The notes beneath the pieces were generated by a model, which was not told where the DNA came from, did no database searches, and saw only the letters and a list, made by a program, of their open reading frames with translations. A stretch of DNA of 64,000 nt, from contig CP119317.1 in NCBI GenBank assembly GCA_029203125.1, positions 434,001 through 498,000 on the forward strand, read 5' to 3'. Position 1 is the stretch's first letter; every line of letters starts with the position of its first letter. This document shows positions 9,758 to 17,455 of the stretch, piece after piece. The stretch is from Candidatus Cohnella colombiensis (GTDB lineage Bacteria > Bacillota > Bacilli > Paenibacillales > Paenibacillaceae). The translations under genes and the position numbers were made by a program.

Positions 9758-10345
9758 ATACAAGCGAGAGAAGACTACGAATCGCTAAGAAAGTGGTTTG
9801 AAGCTCTGGGTATTAGCGGAACGGATTGGGAGCAATTTCGAGATCGGTCACAGCATAAGCTTGTCGAGCAAGGCTCATATCTCGTACGGGCGGGTGAACA
9901 AGTTCGGCAGGTGTACTTTTGTACGCAGGGGTTGTTTCGCTTCTTTTATACTCTCGTTGATGGCAAGGAGTTTAATAAGAGTTTTGCGCAAGCCGGCGAG
10001 GTCGTTACTTCATATGGTGCGATGATTAGTGGCGAGCCATCTTATTTCTCTATTCAGGCGCTAGAGCATTCAAGAGTAATTGAGATTACTTATGACGCCA
10101 TACAACAACTGATAAATCATAGTCATACATGGGAAAGAATGCTTCGAAAAAGCGTGGAACAATTGTATCTGAAAAAAGAGGAACGTGAGCGCCAGTTGCT
10201 CTTCCTTAACGCGGAAGAGAGGCTTGAGCAGTTTCGTACGAAGTACCCTGGATTGGAATTGCGTGTTCCACAGTACCAAATTGCCTCATACTTAGGAATT
10301 AGCCCCGTCTCACTTAGTAGAATCAGCAGCAAAGCTAGAAATTAA
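9758..10345 (+). CDS. Crp/Fnr-like transcriptional regulator with non-canonical (ATA) start
   Basis: The protein shows a cyclic-nucleotide-binding-type beta roll (about residues 20-115, including YLVRAGEQVRQVYFCTQGLFRFFY) and a C-terminal winged helix (VPQYQIASYLGISPVSLSRI). A GTG at 9911 would remove about 50 residues of the beta roll, so it is unlikely to be the real start. The frame is open back to a TAA at 9740; the only position well placed behind the GGAGG at 9744-9748 is ATA at 9758 (9-base spacing). Either ATA is used, the start is mutated, or a base is wrong. It lacks the C-terminal cysteines of the two Fnr paralogues nearby. The SDR gene follows by 70 bases. Confidence 0.7.
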   Translation: MQAREDYESLRKWFEALGISGTDWEQFRDRSQHKLVEQGSYLVRAGEQVRQVYFCTQGLFRFFYTLVDGKEFNKSFAQAGEVVTSYGAMISGEPSYFSIQALEHSRVIEITYDAIQQLINHSHTWERMLRKSVEQLYLKKEERERQLLFLNAEERLEQFRTKYPGLELRVPQYQIASYLGISPVSLSRISSKARN

Positions 10346-10414
10346 CCTATGTTAATGCGAAGCATTCCCTTCACAAGTAAGATTAAGCTCATATGAGCGA
10401 AGGGAAGTGATCGC

Positions 10415-11152
10415 ATGAAATTAACAGGACATACAGTGCTTATTACTGGCGGAGCATCCGGAATTGGATTTGCATTAGCGAAACAATTCGCGAGCAGAAA
10501 TAATCAAGTGATCGTAGTCGGGCGCGATGCGAGCAAATTAGACAAAGCTAGGAGTGCGATCCCTGGCATAGTGACACTGTGCTTCGATATTAGTAATGAA
10601 GAGAGCCGTGTAGAGCTAGCTAATCGCATAGCGGAGCTATACCCAGACCTATCGATTCTTATTAATAACGCAGGAATCCAAAATCATTATTCCTTTATTG
10701 ATGCGCCACCCTCACATGAAGCGATCGTACAAGAGTTGGAGACGAACTTCGTTGCTCCTGCCCGGCTAAGTGCATTGCTGATACCACACATGATTAGGCA
10801 GTCTGAGGCTGCGATCATCAATTTATCTTCTGGGCTGGCGATTGCACCAAAGGCAGCGTCCCCCATCTACTGTGCGTCGAAGGCCGCGTTATCGTCATTC
10901 TCGAGGACGTTGAGGTATCAAATGGAAGGTTCATCAGTTAGCGTATTTGATGTGGTGACCCCTTTAGTAGATACGGGCATGACAAAGGGACGAGGTCGTG
11001 GCAAAATAAGTCCAGAGCAGTTCGCGCTGGCTATGCTTGCAGGTGTCGCTCAAGATCGCTACCACTTACCGATTGGCAAGTCGAAGCTACTAGTGAAGCT
11101 TCATCGCCTAATGCCAAATGTCGCTTATCGGATCACCAAGAATGGGCTGTAA
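10415..11152 (+). CDS. Short-chain dehydrogenase/reductase, DltE-like
   Basis: 245 aa classical SDR. Rossmann glycine motif TGGASGIG (residues ~10-17), NNAG structural motif, catalytic Ser in INLSSG and the YxxxK pair in YCASKAALS. The C-terminus VDTGMTKGRGRGKISPEQFA and overall look are closest to the DltE/YvrD group of small NAD(P)-dependent oxidoreductases. No dlt operon is present here, so a role in D-alanylation is not supported. Substrate unknown. It lies after the Crp-like gene and is closed by a hairpin at 11207-11245. Confidence 0.78.
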   Translation: MKLTGHTVLITGGASGIGFALAKQFASRNNQVIVVGRDASKLDKARSAIPGIVTLCFDISNEESRVELANRIAELYPDLSILINNAGIQNHYSFIDAPPSHEAIVQELETNFVAPARLSALLIPHMIRQSEAAIINLSSGLAIAPKAASPIYCASKAALSSFSRTLRYQMEGSSVSVFDVVTPLVDTGMTKGRGRGKISPEQFALAMLAGVAQDRYHLPIGKSKLLVKLHRLMPNVAYRITKNGL

Positions 11153-11206
11153 ATGATCGTGGGGACACGTAGTGATACTTTTTATCACTAAAACGCGGTA
11201 CAAATA

Positions 11207-11245
11207 AAGAAAGCTCCTCATAAGATCACTTATGAGAGAGCTTCT
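11207..11245. terminator. Bidirectional hairpin between convergent genes
   Basis: AAAGCTCCTCATAAG / CTTATGAGAGAGCTT with loop ATCA and one mismatch, A-rich before and T-rich after (CTTATTT). It lies between the 3' ends of the SDR gene and the unknown minus-strand gene. Confidence 0.7.
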
Positions 11246-11248
11246 TAT

Positions 11249-11998
11249 TTAAGCCTTCACGATTTTAGAAGGATTATTGATCTTGTATGGCACAGGGTGC
11301 TTTGTCAGCTTCTTGGCGATAATCTTCGCATCGAACGTGAGCTTGTCCCCTACCGCAAGCTCTAACTTCTTCATCGTCGCGCTGTGGCTAGACCACGCTG
11401 TATCCAGCTCGGTTTCAGGTTCAAGTATCTTAACATCCTCGTAGATAATGACCTCATCATCCGTGTCGGCGAAGTGGTTCGGCACCGTGGTGAATTCCTT
11501 TATCGTCGCAGACATTTTCACCTTATCTTCAGGAAGCTGAAGCTTAGGTGATTTTGTCTTTTTCGCGGGCTTTTCGGTTGCTGCGATCGAGGGAGGAGGC
11601 GATGCTATAAACGGAGGTTGTGCAGCAGCAGTCTTATCTGTAGCAACTGCAACATCTGCAACAGTCTCTACATCCTCAACTACCAAATTGTCCGCATGAT
11701 CTTCATTCTCCGCTTGCAAGGACTGCTTTTGTCCGTAACTTGAAGCCTGCATCTCTTTTAAGTAAGAAGGATGGATACAATGTTGATCACCATTATCAAA
11801 GGAGATTACAGCCGTCAGATAATCGACATAGCCTACAATTTCCACAGGTACATTCAACCCGTTTCCCTTGTAATTGAAAATTTTCATCTTCGTCGCTTTG
11901 TCTGATACTAATCCCCACTCTCTACACTTTTCAAGCTGGGCGTCTTCATCCTCGAACCGTTGAAATTCGTTTGGTGTTAAACGGAATGCGTAGCTCAC
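11249..11998 (-). CDS. Protein of unknown function, 249 aa, two conserved-looking ends with a low-complexity linker
   Basis: I do not recognise the family. The N-terminal ~90 residues (MSYAFRLTPNEFQRFEDED onward, with KIFNYKGNGLNVPVEIVGYVDY) look folded; residues ~95-170 are rich in Ala, Thr, Pro and Lys (a disordered linker); the last ~80 residues (VIIYEDVKILEPETELD onward, LELAVGDKLTFDAKI) look folded again. No signal peptide or membrane segment. GTG start at 11998 after AAGGTGG. It is a single gene convergent with the SDR, with a decayed ABC-exporter fragment directly behind its start. Confidence 0.6.
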   Translation of the reverse strand: MSYAFRLTPNEFQRFEDEDAQLEKCREWGLVSDKATKMKIFNYKGNGLNVPVEIVGYVDYLTAVISFDNGDQHCIHPSYLKEMQASSYGQKQSLQAENEDHADNLVVEDVETVADVAVATDKTAAAQPPFIASPPPSIAATEKPAKKTKSPKLQLPEDKVKMSATIKEFTTVPNHFADTDDEVIIYEDVKILEPETELDTAWSSHSATMKKLELAVGDKLTFDAKIIAKKLTKHPVPYKINNPSKIVKA

Positions 11999-12010
11999 AT
12001 CAATTCCACC

Positions 12011-12238
12011 TTTGCAATTTATTCAGAGATCGTTGCACTCGCCATTTGCGGAACTCTAGCGGTATTCGGGTAAACCGTCACCCCGAAAGTTATCCAATAC
12101 ATTATCGATCAAGTGGTGGTCAACAAGGACACTACGTTATTTATTATTTTATTGTCAGCGTTAGTCTTGGTCAATCTTATTATGCTTGCTGCGAAGAACT
12201 ATCGCAACCTTGTACAGCATCTGCACAAATATAGTTGA
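12011..12238 (+). pseudogene. Remnant of an ABC exporter transmembrane domain
   Basis: One frame reads FAIYSEIVALAICGTLAVFG, stop, then TVTPKVIQYIIDQVVVNKD and a hydrophobic helix before LIMLAAKNYRNLVQHLHKYS and a stop. The pattern (helix, PKVIQYIIDQV, helix) is that of the first two transmembrane helices of MsbA/LmrA-type exporters. There is no start codon with a ribosome binding site, an in-frame TAA interrupts it, and no ATPase follows. It is best read as a decayed fragment. Confidence 0.5.
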
Positions 12239-12278
12239 CGAGTCGCCACTTCCGTGTGATAATGTACGCGTGTACATT
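12235..12278 (+). promoter_or_regulatory. Promoter with overlapping operator for the LacI-ThuA-Gfo/Idh operon
   Basis: TTGACG (12235-12240), 17-base spacer, GATAAT (12258-12263). Overlapping and following the -10 is a perfect inverted repeat AATGTAC-GCGT-GTACATT (12261-12278), which suits autorepression by the LacI-type regulator encoded just downstream. Operator identity is inference. Confidence 0.7.
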
Positions 12279-12309
12279 GTGACATATTTAAATAAGGATG
12301 GCGTTGTTG

Positions 12310-13359
12310 GTGGCGAATCGCAAAGATGTAGCTAAGCTTGCAGGTGTATCCGAAGCGACGGTGTCACGCGTGTTGAATGGGATTGGACCCATGAAGGAAT
12401 CCACGAGGCAACGTGTGATGGCGGCGGCAAAACAGCTCAATTATGAGCTTAACGCAATTGCGGCGAATTTTGCTCGCGGAAGAAGCGGGAATTTAGGGGT
12501 CGTGTTGCCAACTTTACCTAAGGTGCATCTGTTTTCCACGCACTATTTTTCAGAGATATTAGGTGGCATTGGCGAGGCTGTGCGTGCAAAAGGATACGGG
12601 CTGCTGTTGCTCTTTCGTGATCCTGAAGAAGTATTCGACTATGTTTCGTTATTTCGAACACAACGCGTGGATGCATGTATCGTGCTTGGGGCGAGTGCAC
12701 TTCCTACTGAGCGTGAGGCGATGGAAAGATTAGCAGGGGAAAATTTGCCGATCTGTGTCATGGACCAGCGATTCGAGGGGTTAAACATTTGTAGTGTCGC
12801 TACAAATCATGAGCAGGGTAGCTACGAAGCGGTAAAGCATCTGATCCACAATGGTTATCGTCGTATCGGATTTATTAACGGCTCCCTACAATATTCGAAC
12901 AGTACTGATCGATTGGCAGGGTATAGTAAAGCCATTCAAGAAGCGGGAATCCCGTATGACGCCTCCATTGTCTATCAAGGGAACTATAGTCGGACAAGTG
13001 GACGTAGAGTTGCCAACTCGGTTTACGAGGATTTGCATAAGCTTGATGCATTGTTCGTCGCGAACGATCGTATGGCGATCGGGTTAATTCAAGGACTTCG
13101 AGAAAAGGGTGTTCAATTGCCTGAACAGCTTGCGATTGTTGGTTTTGACGATTCCGATGCCGCGAGCATGACGGAGCCACAATTAACGACCGTGAAGGTG
13201 CCTTTTTATGAGATGGGACGACAAGCTACCGAGCGACTGCTCACTAGAATATCGACTTCAGAGCATGAGAACGAGCAACCCCCTTTTCATGAAATATTAG
13301 ATACACAATTAATTATCAGAAAGTCATGCGGGACAGTGAAAGATCAGCTGACACAATGA
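12310..13359 (+). CDS. LacI-family transcriptional regulator
   Basis: About 349 aa. The N-terminal helix-turn-helix ANRKDVAKLAGVSEATVSRVLNG is followed by a hinge and a periplasmic-binding-like effector domain with the usual blocks (VMDQRFEGLN, GYRRIGFINGS, DALFVANDRMAIGLIQGLRE, GFDDSDAASMTEPQLTTV). The GTG at 12310 gives the normal family N-terminus and sits about nine bases after AAGGATGG; an in-frame ATG at 12298 overlaps that ribosome binding site and is less likely. It is the first gene of an operon with ThuA-like and Gfo/Idh/MocA-like enzymes, so it probably represses them until a sugar derivative appears. An operator overlaps its promoter. Confidence 0.9.
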   Translation: MANRKDVAKLAGVSEATVSRVLNGIGPMKESTRQRVMAAAKQLNYELNAIAANFARGRSGNLGVVLPTLPKVHLFSTHYFSEILGGIGEAVRAKGYGLLLLFRDPEEVFDYVSLFRTQRVDACIVLGASALPTEREAMERLAGENLPICVMDQRFEGLNICSVATNHEQGSYEAVKHLIHNGYRRIGFINGSLQYSNSTDRLAGYSKAIQEAGIPYDASIVYQGNYSRTSGRRVANSVYEDLHKLDALFVANDRMAIGLIQGLREKGVQLPEQLAIVGFDDSDAASMTEPQLTTVKVPFYEMGRQATERLLTRISTSEHENEQPPFHEILDTQLIIRKSCGTVKDQLTQ

Positions 13360-13373
13360 GGGAGGAAGTCACA

Positions 13374-14114
13374 ATGATGAACGGAGCTAAAGCACCAAGG
13401 AAAGCGTTGATTGTATGGGGTGGATGGGATGGACACCAGCCTAAAGAAGTGGCACACATATTTGAAACACAGCTGCTTGCAGAAGGCTACGAGGTGAACG
13501 TGTCTGACAGTTTGGAAGCTTTTGCAGACGGTGAGAAGTTGAAGGAGCTTGATCTGATCGTACCTGTATGGACAATGGGGCGCATCGAGCAAGCTTGGGT
13601 GAACAACGTATCTGCAGCTGTTCAAAGCGGGGTAGGCTTAGCGGGCTGTCACGGTGGGATGTGCGATGCATTTCGTGACAACACGGATTGGCAGTTCATG
13701 ACCGGTGGGCAATGGATTGCGCATCCCGGCAACGATGGGACCGAATATACTGTGGAAGTGAAGCACAGTTCTAGTCCGCTAGTCGCTGGAATCCAGGATT
13801 TCACGGTGACGACCGAACAATATTATCTTCATGTAGATCCTGCAAACGAAGTGCTCGCTACGACAAGATTTCCAATCGTTCCTGGACCGCACTCGACCAA
13901 TAAGGCGGTAGATATGCCGGTAATTTGGACGAAGCGCTGGGGTCATGGACGTGTTTACTACAATTCGCTCGGTCATCAGGCGAACATTATGGAAATTCCA
14001 GTTGTACAGGAATTGATGCGTAGAGGTTTTAATTGGTGTGCAGAAGGCAAGACGCTTGCTCCAATCGAAGAAGTACAGCAAGCTTACACAGGCATGGCAG
14101 ACAACCAACTATAA
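13374..14114 (+). CDS. ThuA-like domain protein
   Basis: About 246 aa, single-domain ThuA-like (class I glutamine amidotransferase-like fold): KALIVWGGWDGHQPKEV at the start, GLAGCHGGMCDAF in the middle and GHGRVYYNSLGHQ near the end. ThuA/ThuB are needed for trehalose (3-keto-trehalose route) use in rhizobia; in many bacteria ThuA-like genes accompany Gfo/Idh/MocA oxidoreductases in sugar or glycoside breakdown. The ATG at 13374 follows GAGGGAGGAAG, better than the in-frame upstream ATG at 13326 inside the lacI end. The exact reaction is not known. Confidence 0.82.
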   Translation: MMNGAKAPRKALIVWGGWDGHQPKEVAHIFETQLLAEGYEVNVSDSLEAFADGEKLKELDLIVPVWTMGRIEQAWVNNVSAAVQSGVGLAGCHGGMCDAFRDNTDWQFMTGGQWIAHPGNDGTEYTVEVKHSSSPLVAGIQDFTVTTEQYYLHVDPANEVLATTRFPIVPGPHSTNKAVDMPVIWTKRWGHGRVYYNSLGHQANIMEIPVVQELMRRGFNWCAEGKTLAPIEEVQQAYTGMADNQL

Positions 14115-14129
14115 CTATAATGTTCGGAG

Positions 14130-15242
14130 ATGAGTATACAGATGGACAAAATAAAAGTAGGTCTCATAGGTACAGGCAACATTAGTGCAATCTATTTGCA
14201 AAATGGTAGCAAGTTCGATGCGATGGAAATTGTCGCATGTGCGGATTTGGACGTAGAGCGTGCAAAAGCGAAGGGTGCAGAGAATGGGATTCGCGGTTGC
14301 TCTGTAGACGAGCTTCTGGCTGACCCTGAAATTCAGATGATCATCAATTTAACGATTCCTGCCGCCCATGCTTCTGTTTGTATGCAGGCACTTGAGGCAG
14401 GTAAGCATGTCTATGTAGAGAAGCCATTAGCAGTTACGCGCGAAGAAGGACAGCAGGTATTGGAGCTAGCGAAGCGAAAAGGACTGCGCGTAGGCAGTGC
14501 CCCAGATACGTTCCTTGGAGGAGGTATCCAAACTGCGATTAAGCTTGTTGAGGATGGCGCGATTGGCACACCTATTGGAGCGACGGCATTCATGCTCTCC
14601 GGCGGTCATGAAAGCTGGCATCCTGCACCTGAGTTTTACTACCAGCAGGGCGGCGGTCCGATGTTCGATATGGGTCCTTATTATTTAACCGCTCTCATCG
14701 CGTTATTAGGACCGATCACAAGAGTGACAGGGTCAGCCCGGATCTCTTATGCTGAACGCACAATTACGAGTCAGCCGAAGCACGGTCAGACGATCAAAGT
14801 AGAGACACCTACTCACATTGCAGGTGTCATCGACTTCGCAGCGGGTCCAATCGGGACGTTGCTCACGAGCTTTGATGTGAAGGGCGGCACACAGTTGCCA
14901 CGCATAGAATTATATGGAAGCGCGGGCACGCTTGTTGTTCCAGACCCGAACGATTTCGGCGGTGTGATCCAGCTCCAACAAGCAGGCTCACGGGAATGGA
15001 CAGACATCCCGTTAACTCATGGTTATGCAGTCAATGCGCGCGGAGTTGGCGCTGCAGATATGGCAAAGGCGATACAATCCGGTCGCAAACATCGCGCAAA
15101 TGGCGAGCTTGCCTACCATGTACTAGAAGCGATGCACGGCTTCCATGATGCATCGGCGCAAGGCGTCCACTATATCATGAAGAGTACATGCGAGAAGCCT
15201 GTACCGCTTCCATTAGGATTATCGGATTTTACATTGGACTAA
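14130..15242 (+). CDS. Gfo/Idh/MocA-family oxidoreductase
   Basis: 370 aa. N-terminal Rossmann domain with KVGLIGTGNIS, the EKPLA motif carrying the catalytic Lys (VYVEKPLAVT), and a C-terminal alpha/beta substrate domain (GGPMFDMGPYYLTALIALLG). These NAD(P)-dependent enzymes oxidise or reduce sugars and cyclitols. It sits 15 bases after the ThuA-like gene and is followed by a strong terminator, so it ends the LacI-controlled operon. Together with ThuA it suggests 3-keto-glycoside or disaccharide metabolism; the substrate is not shown by the sequence. Confidence 0.88.
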   Translation: MSIQMDKIKVGLIGTGNISAIYLQNGSKFDAMEIVACADLDVERAKAKGAENGIRGCSVDELLADPEIQMIINLTIPAAHASVCMQALEAGKHVYVEKPLAVTREEGQQVLELAKRKGLRVGSAPDTFLGGGIQTAIKLVEDGAIGTPIGATAFMLSGGHESWHPAPEFYYQQGGGPMFDMGPYYLTALIALLGPITRVTGSARISYAERTITSQPKHGQTIKVETPTHIAGVIDFAAGPIGTLLTSFDVKGGTQLPRIELYGSAGTLVVPDPNDFGGVIQLQQAGSREWTDIPLTHGYAVNARGVGAADMAKAIQSGRKHRANGELAYHVLEAMHGFHDASAQGVHYIMKSTCEKPVPLPLGLSDFTLD

Positions 15243-15250
15243 TAAATAAG

Positions 15251-15286
15251 GACCGCACCCTGTCAGTACTGTAGGGGTGCGGTCTT
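15251..15286 (+). terminator. Strong intrinsic terminator
   Basis: GACCGCACCCTG... pairs with GGGGTGCGGTC around a loop containing TCAGTACTGTA, followed by TTCG. It lies between the convergent Gfo/Idh gene and the first fnr gene. Confidence 0.75.
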
Positions 15287-15300
15287 CGCATATTTGGGCA

Positions 15301-16065
15301 TCAAATCCGACAGACCGATTTCGAGCAAGCAGGGCAAGTCGGACATTGGCACACCCCGCGTAATGCGTCGAGCTTGATAATTGTAATTTTACCGCTAATC
15401 ATCTCGATGATGCCGTCCTCCTTGAAGCTATGCAGTAAGCGGTTGACGCTTTCGCGCGTCGTGCCGATGAAGTCTGCTAGCTCCGCGTTCGTTAGCTTTA
15501 GATCAATTCGAATGCCTGTAGGTGTGAGAACACCGTAGCTATTGCTGAGTCGAATTAACGTCGATGCAAGCGCGCCAGGTTTACCGAATAGCAGCAAGTC
15601 GCGAAACTTCGATTGTGTAATCCGGTGGCTTAGCGTCATCCAGCTCATGAAGCGGATCGCCATATCTCCATTTTGCTTTAGAAGACCTTCTAATTCATTC
15701 CAACCGATAACACCAATCTCGGCATGCTCGATTACTTCTGCTGTATAGCTATGATGAACAACCGAGCCATCCAACGTTTCACATATTAAATCGCCAGCTT
15801 GCAAGATCGAGAAAATAAACTCGCGACCTTCCTCAGTCGATTTTCTTAGCTTCACTTTACCTTTTTGAATATAGTAAAGGTTGGCGGTTGGATCGCCTTC
15901 CCAAAATAAATGACTCGTAGTTGCTGCTTTCATCGGAATCATGATGCTGCGCAGTTGTTCAAACTGCTCAACGGTTAGAAAGCTTTCAATATTGGAATGT
16001 TCAGCTTCTGTAGCTGTGCTATGTACGTTAGCTGTTTGAGTAGGCATTGGGTAGTTCATTGCCAT
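15301..16065 (-). CDS. fnr: Fnr-type anaerobic regulator with C-terminal cysteine cluster (paralogue 1)
   Basis: About 254 aa Crp/Fnr protein: beta-roll sensor domain, dimer helix and winged helix (TNAELADFIGTTRESVNRLLHSF). The tail has CQCPTCPACSKSVC. The spacing C-x2-C-x4-C at its end equals that of the Bacillus subtilis Fnr [4Fe-4S] ligands, so it is probably an oxygen-sensitive Fe-S regulator; two extra cysteines precede it. The start at 16065 leaves nine bases after AAGGGG; the ATG at 16074 is too close. A perfect Fnr box lies upstream at 16171-16186, shared with the divergent NreA-like gene. A second Fnr is encoded at 34282. Confidence 0.87.
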   Translation of the reverse strand: MAMNYPMPTQTANVHSTATEAEHSNIESFLTVEQFEQLRSIMIPMKAATTSHLFWEGDPTANLYYIQKGKVKLRKSTEEGREFIFSILQAGDLICETLDGSVVHHSYTAEVIEHAEIGVIGWNELEGLLKQNGDMAIRFMSWMTLSHRITQSKFRDLLLFGKPGALASTLIRLSNSYGVLTPTGIRIDLKLTNAELADFIGTTRESVNRLLHSFKEDGIIEMISGKITIIKLDALRGVCQCPTCPACSKSVCRI

Positions 16066-16148
16066 GAAGTTCATCCCCTTTTTGTGTTCCTACATTCATA
16101 CTACAAGGTTTAACACATAATTGTTATCGGGGAATTCACTGAAAGCTG

Positions 16149-16162
16149 AGGGAGAATTCCCT
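16149..16162. promoter_or_regulatory. GGG/CCC palindrome left of the Fnr box
   Basis: AGGGAGAATTCCCT, related to the palindrome at 16223-16238 and on the other side of the Fnr box. It could be a second site for the adjacent NreC-like regulator; that is inference. Confidence 0.35.
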
Positions 16163-16170
16163 TATTTTTG

Positions 16171-16186
16171 TGTGAGAAATGTCACA
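16171..16186. promoter_or_regulatory. Fnr box between fnr and the NreA-like gene
   Basis: TGTGAGAAATGTCACA, a perfect match to TGTGA-N6-TCACA. Unlike the other boxes in this window it has no -10 hexamer 30 nt away on either side, so its target promoter and mode are unclear. Confidence 0.85.
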
Positions 16187-16222
16187 GCAGAGGGCAAGAT
16201 CAGTAGTTTCCCAACTCATTAA

Positions 16223-16238
16223 TCAGGGAGTTCCCTGA
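16223..16238. promoter_or_regulatory. Palindrome resembling an NreC site
   Basis: TCAGGGA-GT-TCCCTGA, a perfect inverted repeat 80 bases upstream of the NreA-like start. Established knowledge: staphylococcal NreC binds TAGGG-N4-CCCTA; here the core is AGGG-N4-CCCT with C/G instead of T/A at the ends. TTACAG (16240) and TACAAT (16262), 16 bases apart, are a possible promoter just after it. Confidence 0.5.
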
Positions 16239-16317
16239 CTTACAGTACGTATAACTATCGGTACAATAGAGGTAATGATCGTGTTTTGTCTGTTTTAAGG
16301 GAATTGGAGTGAATGCT

Positions 16318-16770
16318 ATGAGTACGAATGAAGCGGTATCCACGTTATTGAATAGGTTGAATGATCTTAAAGAACGTATAAATTGCGAGTTTGTTTCGAT
16401 TGCGTTAGTCGATAATGACAGCGGGATGATGAAATGGAGATGGGCTTGGGGCAATCTCAATGACAGATATCTATTCATAGAGCATAGACCTAATCATGGA
16501 CTTTCTGGACAGGTCATGAAAATTGGTCGCGGAATCGCTTGGCAGAGAAAAGAACTGGAAGAGAAGCGACTGCTGAACGAATACTCGATCATGCTTGTTG
16601 AACGGTTGCAGTCTGTCTATGCAGTTCCTGTTAAAGTTAAAGTAAATACGAAATTCGTAGGCGTACTTTTAATCGGAGATCGTACCGAGCAGGTCTATGA
16701 TCAACTTGTACGTGATTCGGTCAATGAAGCTGCGGATCAAGTCGGCGAAATCGTCTCAAATCTGCTATGA
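16318..16770 (+). CDS. GAF-domain protein, NreA-like
   Basis: About 150 aa, a single GAF domain (residues ~10-145): CEFVSIALVDNDSGMMKWRWAWGN, HGLSGQVMKIGRGIAW, VYAVPVKVKVNTKFVGVLLIGD. NreA of staphylococci is a GAF nitrate receptor that holds the NreB kinase in check. The gene is followed by an NreC-like regulator and an NreB-like kinase, the same three parts in the order A-C-B. The ATG at 16318 lies eight bases after TTGGAG, better than the GTG at 16309. Nitrate binding is inferred from family and context only. Confidence 0.7.
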   Translation: MSTNEAVSTLLNRLNDLKERINCEFVSIALVDNDSGMMKWRWAWGNLNDRYLFIEHRPNHGLSGQVMKIGRGIAWQRKELEEKRLLNEYSIMLVERLQSVYAVPVKVKVNTKFVGVLLIGDRTEQVYDQLVRDSVNEAADQVGEIVSNLL

Positions 16771-16798
16771 TAGTGTAGTGGAAGGGAGAGGTTGAGAG

Positions 16799-17455
16799 AT
16801 GATCCGTATTATGGTTGTCGATGATCATGCAGTCGTTAGGTCAGGGCTGAAAATGTTGCTGGACGCTCATGCCGATCTTGAAGTAATCGGTGAAGCTGCG
16901 GATGGTGACGAAGCTATTCAGAAGGCACTCTCGCTACTACCTGATGTTGTACTTATGGATTTGAGCATGCCACACGGTAAAGATGGACTTCGTACGACTG
17001 AAGAACTGAAGAAGCTGCAGCCTGACGTCGCTGTACTTATTTTGACGATGCATGATGATGAGGAATATTTGTTCCGTGCGATTCATTTTGGCGCATCGGG
17101 TTACATTCTCAAGAGTGCTCCACACGAAGAATTAATAAGTGCAATTCGCCTCGTTGCAGCTGGTGATGCTTACTTGCATCCGAACGCTACGAAACGTCTC
17201 ATGGGTGAATATATAGATAAGTTGAAGAACGGCGCAGAAGCTGGCACGTATGAATCGCTTTCCGATCGGGAAAAGGAAATTTTAGCGAAGGTCGCACAGG
17301 GCTATTCGAACAAAGAAATTGCAGAGCAACTCATCATTAGTGTAAAAACGGTGGAATCACACAAAAGTAATTTAATGGAGAAGCTGAGTTTAAAAACACG
17401 GCCTGATCTCGTTAAATTCGCGCTGAAGAAAGGGTTGTTACATTTTGAATCGTAA
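16799..17455 (+). CDS. NarL/LuxR-type response regulator, NreC-like
   Basis: 218 aa. Receiver domain with D8-D9, phospho-acceptor D54 in LMDLSMPHGKDGLRT and the K of ILKSAPHEEL; the linker leads to a LuxR-type helix-turn-helix (LSDREKEILAKVAQGYSN, then IAEQLIISVKTVESHKSNL). MDLSMPHGKDGL is a typical NreC/DegU-group block. The RBS GAAGGGAGAGG precedes ATG 16799. Its 3' end overlaps the kinase start by 11 bases, showing translational coupling. The palindrome at 16223 may be an autoregulatory site. Confidence 0.86.
   Translation: MIRIMVVDDHAVVRSGLKMLLDAHADLEVIGEAADGDEAIQKALSLLPDVVLMDLSMPHGKDGLRTTEELKKLQPDVAVLILTMHDDEEYLFRAIHFGASGYILKSAPHEELISAIRLVAAGDAYLHPNATKRLMGEYIDKLKNGAEAGTYESLSDREKEILAKVAQGYSNKEIAEQLIISVKTVESHKSNLMEKLSLKTRPDLVKFALKKGLLHFES

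Noticed and set aside
9911..10345. Crp-like gene starting at the GTG at 9911
   Set aside because: This would cut the beta roll in half and no ribosome binding site precedes it; the upstream in-frame sequence codes for the missing strands.
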